Assembly: GCA_040381235.1 (NCBI GenBank)
Contig: JBEIHS010000062.1
Span: forward strand, 1 to 17,813
DNA length: 17,813 nucleotides
Direction: 5' to 3'
DNA from: CAIXSC01 sp040381235
GTDB taxonomy: Bacteria; Planctomycetota; Planctomycetia; Pirellulales; Pirellulaceae
Part shown: positions 1 to 7,194 of the stretch, piece after piece
Position numbering within the stretch: the stretch's first letter is position 1
How the letters are laid out: each line of letters opens with the position of its first letter
Translations under genes and position numbers: made by a program
The notes under the pieces: generated by a model
Seen by the model: the letters and a program-made list of their open reading frames with translations, nothing else
Databases searched by the model: none
What the model was told of the DNA's origin: nothing

Positions 1-177
1 ACTGTGGGTATCACGACCTGCGAGTCAGTGATCAACGTGAGCACCTCGGGCGGAATCGATCAGGTTGATGTCCTTCTGCGGGATCTGATCGACGCTGTGT
101 TTAACGACTCCGAGGTAACGGACGCGGACAATGATCCGCTGATCGACACGATCGACGAGTTGCTCGCGGCACTTTAG
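1..177 (+). CDS. C-terminal end of an RTX-type secreted protein (partial, paralogue of the next gene)
   Basis: The window opens inside a reading frame that runs 58 codons to TAG at 175-177. Its first 116 bases are identical to 4271-4386, the tail of the large secreted protein at 662-4447. All 11 differences fall in the last 61 bases. The peptide starts TVGITTCESVINV and ends DELLAAL, whereas the downstream copy ends DELLGLL. In the full-length neighbour this segment directly follows RTX-type calcium-binding repeats, so the missing upstream part is probably also a large exported RTX protein. The gene is therefore the upstream member of a tandem pair on the same strand. Its start and domain content lie outside the window. 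That it is coding and a paralogue is seen directly; its function is inferred from the neighbour. Confidence 0.85.
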   Translation, partial: TVGITTCESVINVSTSGGIDQVDVLLRDLIDAVFNDSEVTDADNDPLIDTIDELLAAL

Positions 178-196
178 TGCTTTGTCAAACCAAGAA

Positions 197-231
197 CTTG
201 GGGTCGGCACGCCGTGCAACGGCGTTCCAAG
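197..231 (+). terminator. Possible stem-loop terminator after the partial RTX gene
   Basis: Twenty bases after the TAG there is a nested inverted repeat. The outer arms are CTTGG (197-201) and CCAAG (227-231). The inner arms are ACGCCG (209-214) and CGGCGT (220-225) around a TGCAA loop. There is no clean T-tract afterwards, only TCTTGTT, so factor-independent termination is uncertain. Confidence 0.35.
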
Positions 232-606
232 TCTTGTTCGCGACATGCCATCGGCAAACGAGCGGAAGCCGGGCGGTAATCCTACGTCTGGTGGATAGGT
301 TGGTACATGCACCGCTGCCGAGGCCGGCATGGTCGCCTCGAGCGACTTTACCGGTTGTGCTGTGGTCGACACGATCGTGAAGCGCGCGAGTTTGCCGTGT
401 GGCGCGATTCTGTCGATGGTTCTCTTCCAATGTTGTCGACGTAAGCTTGGGTACGTCGATAGCGGTCGTCGAACTTCATCGTCGCTTCTCGTCGGCGGTC
501 GCCTAGTTGGCTCAACCTTCTCGCCGATCGACAGTTGTTGATTGACAATGGAGCCTTCGGGAACGAAACTTTCCGTTTCATCCAACTGGGGAATCCGTCG
601 CCCCCT

Positions 607-636
607 TGGAAGACTTTTCTCTGGAAGACTTTTCTT
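607..636 (+). repeat. 15-bp tandem duplication in the leader of the large RTX gene
   Basis: TGGAAGACTTTTCT occurs at 607-620 and again at 622-635, giving two 15-bp units with 14/15 identity. It lies about 25 bases before the chosen start codon. It may be a simple slippage duplication; no binding site is recognised. Confidence 0.8.
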
Positions 637-647
637 CGGGATTCGCT

Positions 648-652
648 GGGAG
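648..652 (+). promoter_or_regulatory. Ribosome-binding site GGGAG for the large RTX gene
   Basis: GGGAG ends 9 bases before the ATG at 662. This supports that start over the upstream TTG (542) or ATG (548), neither of which has a comparable Shine-Dalgarno sequence. Confidence 0.5.
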
Positions 653-661
653 CGCCTTTAC

Positions 662-3600
662 ATGTTGTTCGACCGCCGATTCCGTTCGTCCCGGTCCAGG
701 GATCTTGCTCGCCCAACACGGGGCCAGCGTGCTTTTCGCTCGCGACTGTGGCTGGAATCGCTGGAGGATCGGCGATTGATGGCCCGGAGTTTCGGCGAAT
801 TGCCGGCGCCGGCGAATGATGCGTTTCCGGGGCAACTGGTGGAGCATTTCGGCGGCGGCGTGGTCCACAGCGTTTCCCAGGGCGCGTCGATCGCCAGCGC
901 GGACGGTGGCGTCACGGCCGATGTCGATTTCTATCGTTTCGCGGCCGCCGTTCAAGGCGACGTGGTCGTACGGTTCACGAATCAAGGCGGCGATCCGGAA
1001 GGCGATGGCTCGTCGGACATCGGCCTGCGTTTGCAACGGCTCAACGCGGCCGGCGCACCCATGGGCGCGCCGATTGACGCCGCCACGCTCAACAGCGGAA
1101 CGACACTCGCGCTGCCGGCGGCGGCTAACGAGACGTTTTTCTTTCAAGTGTCGTCGCTCTCCGCGGGCAGTGACGCGAACTACCAACTGGAGATTCTCAC
1201 TCGCGACCGCGAGGACGATGGCGGCGCCAACAACGATCGCATCTCGACCGCTACGAACCTGGGCGCCTATTCAATCGGCGGACTGTCCTCCACCGGCTAC
1301 ACGATCACGAGCCCGGATCGCGACTTTTATCAGGTGTCGATTCCGGCCAGTGGCGGCATCCAGACTTTCATCGCCACGGTGACGATGCCGGTCGGCTCGG
1401 GGGCCGCTTCCGGGGCCAGCGGTCCAACCAATCTCGGCTTGCGTGTGCGAAATGCCGCCGGCACGATCATCGGGGCCAGCGGCAGCCAGATGGGCAACGT
1501 CGATACGGTGCGGTTCGAGTCGCCGGTCAGTGGCGTTGCCGTCAACTATTTCCTGGAGGTCTACAGCGGCAGCCTGGGACAAGTGAACCGCTACGATTTG
1601 TCGCTTGTGGCCGAGGCGCGCGTCGGGACGATCAGCGGCTTCGCGTACGATGACATCAACGGCGACGGTTTCCGGCAGGAGAGCGAGCCGGCTCGGGCCG
1701 GGGTCACGATCCAGCTGAATGACGGCAGCACGACGGCCGCGACGGCGACGGACGCGGCCGGCTTCTACTCGTTCGGGGACCGGCCGTACGGCACGTACAC
1801 GCTGACGCAGGAGGAGATTTCCGACCGCCGGCGGACATGGCCGGAGGCGGCGGAAAGCTTCCAGTATGTCGCGACGCTCGATCGGGACACCACGCAGATC
1901 GACCATCTGGATTTCGGCAGCCAGCAACTGGGGATCATCAACGTCGTCAAGGATGCGGTGCCGACCGATCCGCAGGACTTCGCGTTTACCAGCGCCCTGC
2001 TGGGCGCGTTCAGCCTGGACGACGACGGCAGCGAATCGACGGCGGGCGGCGCCTTGGCCAGCGTTCGGCAGTTCACGCAGCTGATTCCAGGCACGTACGT
2101 GGTGACCGAAACAGCGCTCGACGGCTGGGATCTAACGGGTCTGTCGATCGTCGATCCGGACGACGGCAGTTCCTTCGATCTGGCAACGGGCGTGGCGACG
2201 ATCGACGTGGACGCGGGCGAGTCGATCACGGTGACGTACACGAACACCAAACGCGGTTCGATCACGGTGACGAAGAATGCGCTTCCCGACGACGCGGCCG
2301 ATTTCAGTTTCACGACGACCGGCACGGGGCTGTCGAACTTCTCGCTGGACGACGATGGCGGGACGGACGCGACGCTCCCGGCCACGCGGACGTTCACGAA
2401 TCTGGTTCCGGGCACGTATACGATCACGGAAGCGGCGCTGGCCGGCTGGAGCCTGACGAATCTGGCGATCACGGAATCGGGCGGGGTGGCGAACAGCACG
2501 ACGAATCTGGCCGCCCGCTTGGCGACGCTGGTCGTCGAACCGGGCGAGGACGTGGGCGTGACCTTCACGAACACGAAGCTCGGCAGCATCACGGTGGTCA
2601 AGGATACGCAGCCGGACAACGGGCAGGACTTCAGCTTCAACTTCGCTCCGCCCGCCGGCGGTTCGCCGGCGGCGGAATCGTTCTTGTTGGATGACGACCA
2701 AAACGCGACGCTGTCGAACACAAAGGTTTACAGCAATCTGGCTCCTGGCATCTATACGATCAGCGAGCAGGCCACGGGCGGGTGGACGTTGGACTCGATC
2801 ACGGTCGCCAATGACGCCACGAACAACAGCTCGGCGGATACTAGCACGCGGACGGCCACGATCAATGTCGGCGCGGGCGAGGATATCACGGTGACGTTCG
2901 TGAATTCCGCGACGCCGCTGGTGAGGGGAGTGAAGTTCCGCGACGACAATGCGAATGGATCCAAGCAAGCCAGCGAGCCGGGCTTGGCGGGTTTTGTGAT
3001 CGAGCTGTATCAGGATGACGGCGACGGGATCTTCGAGCCGGTCGAGTCGATCGGCAATGTGACGATCCCGGCGACGGGTCGCGATACGCTCGTCGCGACC
3101 GCTACGACCGACGTCAGCGGCGCGTACAAGCTGGGTCTGCTGACCGAGGCGGTGCTCAACTCGCAGTATTTCATTCGGGAGCGGCAGCAGTTCGGTTTCC
3201 GGGAGACGACGGCCGGCGTGCGGACGGCGACGTACAACACGAATCTGGTTCCGCTTCCGGACCAGAACTTCGGCAATGCGCCGTGCTCGGTCGATTTCGA
3301 TCTCTCGACCGTCGAGGACCTGCTTCCGACGAACGAGGGCATTCTGACGCTGCAATTGGAAGGCGGCGGCACGTTTACGGTGCGGCGGAGCGATAATCAA
3401 CCGTTCAGCGCCTACGATCCATCGAATGCGCAAACGAATCTGTTCACCGGGACCACGGTTTCGAGCCGTTCAGTGGACGCGTTTGGGGCGTCGGCTCGGG
3501 CGGATATCCGTGTGACGGCGGCCGTCGCGGCGGCGAACACCAATACCGTGTCGGCGGACGATGTGCGGTTCGTGGTGACGGTAACCGGGGCTCAGCCGGG

Positions 3601-4447
3601 CTCCCGTTTGCGGTTCTTGAACGCGGTGAACATCTTGACGTCGACTTCGGTGTTCCTGCAGATCCGGGGCACGGAATGCGGCGATTTCATCGCGGTCCGG
3701 GATGACGCGGACGCAGTGGGCGCGTCGGATGCGAAGCGTCTGGCGATCGGCAATGTGATCGGACCGCTCAATAACGGCGCGCAGGCGTTGGCTTTCGAAG
3801 GCGTTCAGTACAAGGCGACGATCATCAATCCGCTGTTTGGCGGAAATCCGGCGATCGCCGGCATTCAGATCTTCTCGGGCGGCGGGGATGACATCGTTCG
3901 AGTGGGCTCGGGCGTGGCCGCTCGGGACATCACGTTGCAGCAGTCGACCATCTATCTGGGCGAAGGTAACGACTTCGCTCGGGTGGGCGGCCAGCGCGGG
4001 TCGATCTTCGGCGAGCAGGGCGATGACTTCATCGTGGGCGGGTCTGGCGATGACGTGATGTACGGCGGTGCGGGCACGGACCGCTTGTTCGGCAGCGCTG
4101 GTCCGGACCGGATTTTCGGCGACGACGGGAATGACCTGATTGGCGGCGGCGACGGGAACGACGCGCAGTTAGTCGGCGGGAACGGCGACGACAGGATCTC
4201 TGGCGGTCAGGGCAACGATCGGATGAGCGGCGATGCCGGATTCGATGTTGCCTACCGCGACAGTTCCGACACTGTGGGTATCACGACCTGCGAGTCAGTG
4301 ATCAACGTGAGCACCTCGGGCGGAATCGATCAGGTTGATGTCCTTCTGCGGGATCTGATCGACGCTGTGTTTAACGACTCCGAGGTGACGGACGCGGACA
4401 ATGATCCCTTGGTCGACACGATCGACGAGTTGCTGGGCTTGCTGTAG
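662..4447 (+). CDS. Large secreted multi-domain protein: PPC-like, SdrD-B-like, prealbumin-like and RTX repeats
   Basis: A 1261-residue protein, probably exported to the cell surface or outside. The basic N-terminus carries LWLESLEDRRLMA (about residues 28-41), a motif common at the start of giant secreted planctomycete proteins. Next come two beta-rich, PPC-like stretches (about 45-320). A SdrD-B-like module with DDINGDG follows (about 323-420), then three tandem prealbumin-like modules starting near 424, 532 and 641, each opening G(S/I)I(T/N)VxK and ending TxTN or similar. A second SdrD-B-like module (DDNANG) starts near 751 and an unassigned beta-rich region near 873. About ten RTX nonapeptides (GGxGxDxxxG) occupy roughly 1072-1195 and should bind calcium. 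The C-terminal 58 residues nearly match the gene ending at 177. The frame is open from a TTG at 542, but ATG 662 has the better ribosome-binding site. Adhesion or matrix function is inferred; no catalytic domain was recognised. Confidence 0.93.
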   Translation: MLFDRRFRSSRSRDLARPTRGQRAFRSRLWLESLEDRRLMARSFGELPAPANDAFPGQLVEHFGGGVVHSVSQGASIASADGGVTADVDFYRFAAAVQGDVVVRFTNQGGDPEGDGSSDIGLRLQRLNAAGAPMGAPIDAATLNSGTTLALPAAANETFFFQVSSLSAGSDANYQLEILTRDREDDGGANNDRISTATNLGAYSIGGLSSTGYTITSPDRDFYQVSIPASGGIQTFIATVTMPVGSGAASGASGPTNLGLRVRNAAGTIIGASGSQMGNVDTVRFESPVSGVAVNYFLEVYSGSLGQVNRYDLSLVAEARVGTISGFAYDDINGDGFRQESEPARAGVTIQLNDGSTTAATATDAAGFYSFGDRPYGTYTLTQEEISDRRRTWPEAAESFQYVATLDRDTTQIDHLDFGSQQLGIINVVKDAVPTDPQDFAFTSALLGAFSLDDDGSESTAGGALASVRQFTQLIPGTYVVTETALDGWDLTGLSIVDPDDGSSFDLATGVATIDVDAGESITVTYTNTKRGSITVTKNALPDDAADFSFTTTGTGLSNFSLDDDGGTDATLPATRTFTNLVPGTYTITEAALAGWSLTNLAITESGGVANSTTNLAARLATLVVEPGEDVGVTFTNTKLGSITVVKDTQPDNGQDFSFNFAPPAGGSPAAESFLLDDDQNATLSNTKVYSNLAPGIYTISEQATGGWTLDSITVANDATNNSSADTSTRTATINVGAGEDITVTFVNSATPLVRGVKFRDDNANGSKQASEPGLAGFVIELYQDDGDGIFEPVESIGNVTIPATGRDTLVATATTDVSGAYKLGLLTEAVLNSQYFIRERQQFGFRETTAGVRTATYNTNLVPLPDQNFGNAPCSVDFDLSTVEDLLPTNEGILTLQLEGGGTFTVRRSDNQPFSAYDPSNAQTNLFTGTTVSSRSVDAFGASARADIRVTAAVAAANTNTVSADDVRFVVTVTGAQPGSRLRFLNAVNILTSTSVFLQIRGTECGDFIAVRDDADAVGASDAKRLAIGNVIGPLNNGAQALAFEGVQYKATIINPLFGGNPAIAGIQIFSGGGDDIVRVGSGVAARDITLQQSTIYLGEGNDFARVGGQRGSIFGEQGDDFIVGGSGDDVMYGGAGTDRLFGSAGPDRIFGDDGNDLIGGGDGNDAQLVGGNGDDRISGGQGNDRMSGDAGFDVAYRDSSDTVGITTCESVINVSTSGGIDQVDVLLRDLIDAVFNDSEVTDADNDPLVDTIDELLGLL

Positions 4448-4462
4448 TGATTAAACGAAGCA

Positions 4463-4495
4463 AGCGGCGGGCCGGCCCAAAGCCGTTCCGCCGCT
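4463..4495. terminator. GC-rich hairpin between convergent genes
   Basis: AGCGGCGG (4463-4470) pairs perfectly with CCGCCGCT (4488-4495) around a 17-base loop, 16 bases after the RTX stop codon and before the end of the converging gene. It has no T-tract on either side. It may be a bidirectional structure or a Rho-assisted end. Confidence 0.45.
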
Positions 4496-4577
4496 CGCTC
4501 GCCAATCGCTCCCGTCACAGGTGCATTGTTGACGGCGACTCCTTGCCAGGATCGCCGGCGTCGTGATCGTAAGGGCG

Positions 4578-7190
4578 TTACGGGATCAGATAGATACCGC
4601 CCAGGATGACGCCCGTCTCCGCCAAGGCCCCGCGAGCACTCAGCGGGAACGGCGGGATCATCCACGGAGCACAGCTGCCCGGCCGGTAGTAGCCCAGAGC
4701 GTACTGGCACTCCGACATCGGATGGATGCCCATGTTGTAGGGCAACAAGGCGATGTTGGCGAAGAAGTGGGCGCCTGAGACGACCGGCTGGGCGATGGGT
4801 CCCATGGTATGGCCGTAGCGTTCCAGCTGGACTTCCTCGAAGTAAAGCGGCTTGTGGCAGAGCGCCGAGGCCTTCCAGGTCATCGTGATCGGTGTCCAAT
4901 TACGGGCCGCTAGCGCCACGTCGTCCAGTCGGCATTCGCTGGGCACACCGCACCAAGCGGCGAGGAAGCAGATGTCGTCTTCGCTCAAATCCCGCAGGCG
5001 GATCTTCAGCGCGTTGCCTTTGTCATCGGTGACTTCCACTTGCAAGTGGGCGAACCCGGTCACTCGTCCGCGTGTCACTTCCTGGCCCTTGCGGTTGCGC
5101 CAGATTCGCGTCGGCGACTGTTCGAACGGGAAGCCGCAGTTCGCTTGGTTGCCTTCCTGGCGCGATGTCAGGTTGCACGTCGGCGTGATGTCGAGCGAAA
5201 TCTTGGAGAGCGGGTGCGACTTGACGTGGGCCCGGTGGTCGTTGCAGGCGTTTTCATCGCTGCAGCAGTTCCGCTCGTTGTACAGGCGTCGGCAGAAGGC
5301 CGCGTTTCGCAGCGGCGTTTCCCCCGCGTCGCTCGGCATACCGCCTGGAATCCCGCCTGCCGCCACGCCCGGCTGGGCGGTGGTGACAGCGATTGTGCCC
5401 GCCGTGGGAATCGCGGTCACCGTGCCTGATCCGGCGCCCGCCACGCTCGTCGCCGGCGCCACGCCGCCCATCGGCGCCGCTTCCACCTTCCGCGGCGGAA
5501 GAGCGGGTAGCGAACGATGCGGAATGGTCGACGGCGGGCCCATCGGCAGCACTCGCCGAGCGGCGCCCGCTGAGGCCGAAGCAGCCACGACCTGGCGAAC
5601 GGTCGGAGAAGTCGTACTGGAAACCGTCGGGGTGGCGACGGCGGCCGGTCGGTTCGCTGGCACAGTTCGCAGCCGCTTGGCCGACGCTTGATTCGCGACC
5701 ATCACCGGGGCCGGAGCGGCGCCTGCCGACGCGACCGCGTCGCTGGCGTCCGCATTGTCCAGGGTCGCCGCGTTGCCGTCGACAAACGGGACGCCCTGTT
5801 CGAGCACCTCCGCTTCCGACTCGGCGACCTCGCGGGCCGGCATTTCGCTTGCGGCCAGCTCTTCGCCCGCGTCCGCCGCGTCGGCGACCAATCCCGGCTG
5901 GGTGGAGGACGCGTCTTCGACCGCGTTCATCCCGTCCGCCAGTCCACCATCGTCGGCCTGATCATCAGCGAGTTGGCCATCGACGGGCTGGTCAGCAGTG
6001 GGCTGGTCAGCGGTGGCCTGGTCAGCGGTGGGCTGTCCATCGATCGGCACGCCATCGGCCAATTGTCCGCTGTCGGGCTGGTCATCGGACAACCGGCCAT
6101 CAGCGAGCTGGTCGTCGGACAACCGGTCATCAGCGGGCTGGTCATCAGCGGGCTGATCGGCGAGCCGAGATGGGGCGGATCCGCGAGCCGATCGAACTTC
6201 AACGCGTCGGCGGTTGCGCGGCGGGGAGAAGTTCGCGTCGGCGGTCGCCTCCACGTCGTCGAGCGTGCCCCTGGCTGGATTCAACGCCAGCGATGCGGAC
6301 CCGTCGTCGATCGTGTTGTCGTCGGCCAATGTGCCGGATTCGCGCGAATCGGGCGCGGCGTTGTCTTCAAACGGATCGCTAGCGACGCCGCGTCCTTCTT
6401 CGGCCGCCGCGAAGGTGCCGGCGTCGTCTTGCGGTTCCGGTGGCACAGCGGAGGATGCCGGAGGCTGCGTGGCCAGAGCCGCTCGTGCCGCCGTGCGGCT
6501 GGATGTTGTCGCTCGGCTCGACGTGGCTCGACTGGAAGTCGCGCGGCTGGACGTGGCTGGGCTGGACGTGGCTGGGCTGGACGCTGCGCGCACCGGGTAT
6601 TCGCCATTGCGGGCGGGCTCGCGCTCAAGGTCGGCGTCTTGGGATGGTTCATCAACGGGTTGTTCGTCCGAGACTTTGCGGACTACGCCCGCCTGGGGGT
6701 TGGCGATAGGAGAAGCGCCGTCGCGAAGGCGGACACGGACGCCAGCGGTGGCCTCCATGGTGACGCGGGGCCGCAATTCGGGCCGAGGCGCCAGTCCCGA
6801 GCCCGTCCGCCAAGCGGCAGCGTTTCCGCTCGACGTCGCTTTGGCCGGCGCCGCGGCTGTGGAGGCGGCTGTGGAGGTAGCCGGTCGAGCGGCCGTTGGA
6901 GCGACCGAGGAAGCCTGCGCTGCCGGCACGATGATCCGAGTGGCGGTTGAACCGGATGCGGCCGATCTCTGGACGGCGTTCAGCGGTGCTTGAAGCCGCA
7001 CGCCGGAGGAAAAGACGGTGGAGGATGTTTGAGCGGGGCCAGCCGTTTGGGCGGCGAGCGGGACCGGGTCAAGCACAATGCCCCAGCCGGCGGCGAAACC
7101 GCAGCCGGCGAGCAGCGTTGCTCGGAGCGTCGTTTTCCACCAGCGAGCGGCCCAGCGACGGGCATGGGGCCCGAGCGGAACGCGGGCCAA
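4578..7190 (-). CDS. Exported low-complexity protein with an SHD1-like domain and a conserved cysteine-rich C-terminus
   Basis: About 870 residues if read from the TTG at 7190, which lies 4 nt after the guaB stop. The ATG at 7265 would overlap guaB by 71 bases. Neither start has a clear Shine-Dalgarno, so translation may be coupled to guaB. A signal peptide is visible: basic residues, a hydrophobic run near 24-40, and a likely cut after PLAA (about 47). The middle is Ala/Ser/Thr/Asp-rich and looks disordered, with (TSSRA)n-like pentads near 200-230 and degenerate DQPAD/DQLAD pentads near 343-418. The last ~240 residues are compositionally normal and cysteine-rich (CRRLYNERNCC). A segment from TRIWRNRKG to LRDLSEDD (about 693-743) resembles the SHD1 domain (SLA1 homology domain 1), frequent in exported planctomycete proteins. 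The final part, with HFFANIALLPYNMG and GYYRPGSCAPWM, looks well constrained but I cannot name it. Function unknown. Confidence 0.82.
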   Translation of the reverse strand: MARVPLGPHARRWAARWWKTTLRATLLAGCGFAAGWGIVLDPVPLAAQTAGPAQTSSTVFSSGVRLQAPLNAVQRSAASGSTATRIIVPAAQASSVAPTAARPATSTAASTAAAPAKATSSGNAAAWRTGSGLAPRPELRPRVTMEATAGVRVRLRDGASPIANPQAGVVRKVSDEQPVDEPSQDADLEREPARNGEYPVRAASSPATSSPATSSRATSSRATSSRATTSSRTAARAALATQPPASSAVPPEPQDDAGTFAAAEEGRGVASDPFEDNAAPDSRESGTLADDNTIDDGSASLALNPARGTLDDVEATADANFSPPRNRRRVEVRSARGSAPSRLADQPADDQPADDRLSDDQLADGRLSDDQPDSGQLADGVPIDGQPTADQATADQPTADQPVDGQLADDQADDGGLADGMNAVEDASSTQPGLVADAADAGEELAASEMPAREVAESEAEVLEQGVPFVDGNAATLDNADASDAVASAGAAPAPVMVANQASAKRLRTVPANRPAAVATPTVSSTTSPTVRQVVAASASAGAARRVLPMGPPSTIPHRSLPALPPRKVEAAPMGGVAPATSVAGAGSGTVTAIPTAGTIAVTTAQPGVAAGGIPGGMPSDAGETPLRNAAFCRRLYNERNCCSDENACNDHRAHVKSHPLSKISLDITPTCNLTSRQEGNQANCGFPFEQSPTRIWRNRKGQEVTRGRVTGFAHLQVEVTDDKGNALKIRLRDLSEDDICFLAAWCGVPSECRLDDVALAARNWTPITMTWKASALCHKPLYFEEVQLERYGHTMGPIAQPVVSGAHFFANIALLPYNMGIHPMSECQYALGYYRPGSCAPWMIPPFPLSARGALAETGVILGGIYLIP
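5940..6160. repeat. Degenerate 15-bp repeat tract coding Asp/Gln-rich pentads
   Basis: Imperfect 15-bp units such as GGGCTGGTCATCAGC recur about a dozen times. On the - strand they code five-residue units of the type DQPAD, DQLAD, DRLSD and DGQPT. The tract stays in frame with the exported protein and adds an acidic, probably disordered linker. Its imperfect copies suggest repeated expansion followed by point mutation. Confidence 0.75.
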
Positions 7191-7194
7191 GGGT

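Larger units (their letters stand above)
178..661. other. Intergenic spacer between the two RTX paralogues
   Basis: This 484-base spacer holds the possible terminator near its left end, a 15-bp tandem duplication near its right end and the ribosome-binding site of the next gene. Open frames cross it on both strands, but none has a recognisable protein or a convincing start. The longest, on the - strand, runs antisense through the end of the partial gene and looks like a shadow. The + frame of the next gene stays open back to a TTG at 542, with an ATG at 548. The residues it would add look non-conserved, so I leave them as leader. Confidence 0.5.

Noticed and set aside
25..585. 186-codon - strand frame covering the partial RTX gene and the spacer
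   Set aside because: It runs antisense through a real coding end, is compositionally patchy and resembles nothing I recognise; treated as a shadow.
542..661. TTGACA at 542 as a -35 box, or the TTG/ATG at 542/548 as the RTX gene start
   Set aside because: No matching -10 sequence at a normal distance, and no good ribosome-binding site. ATG 662 with GGGAG fits better.
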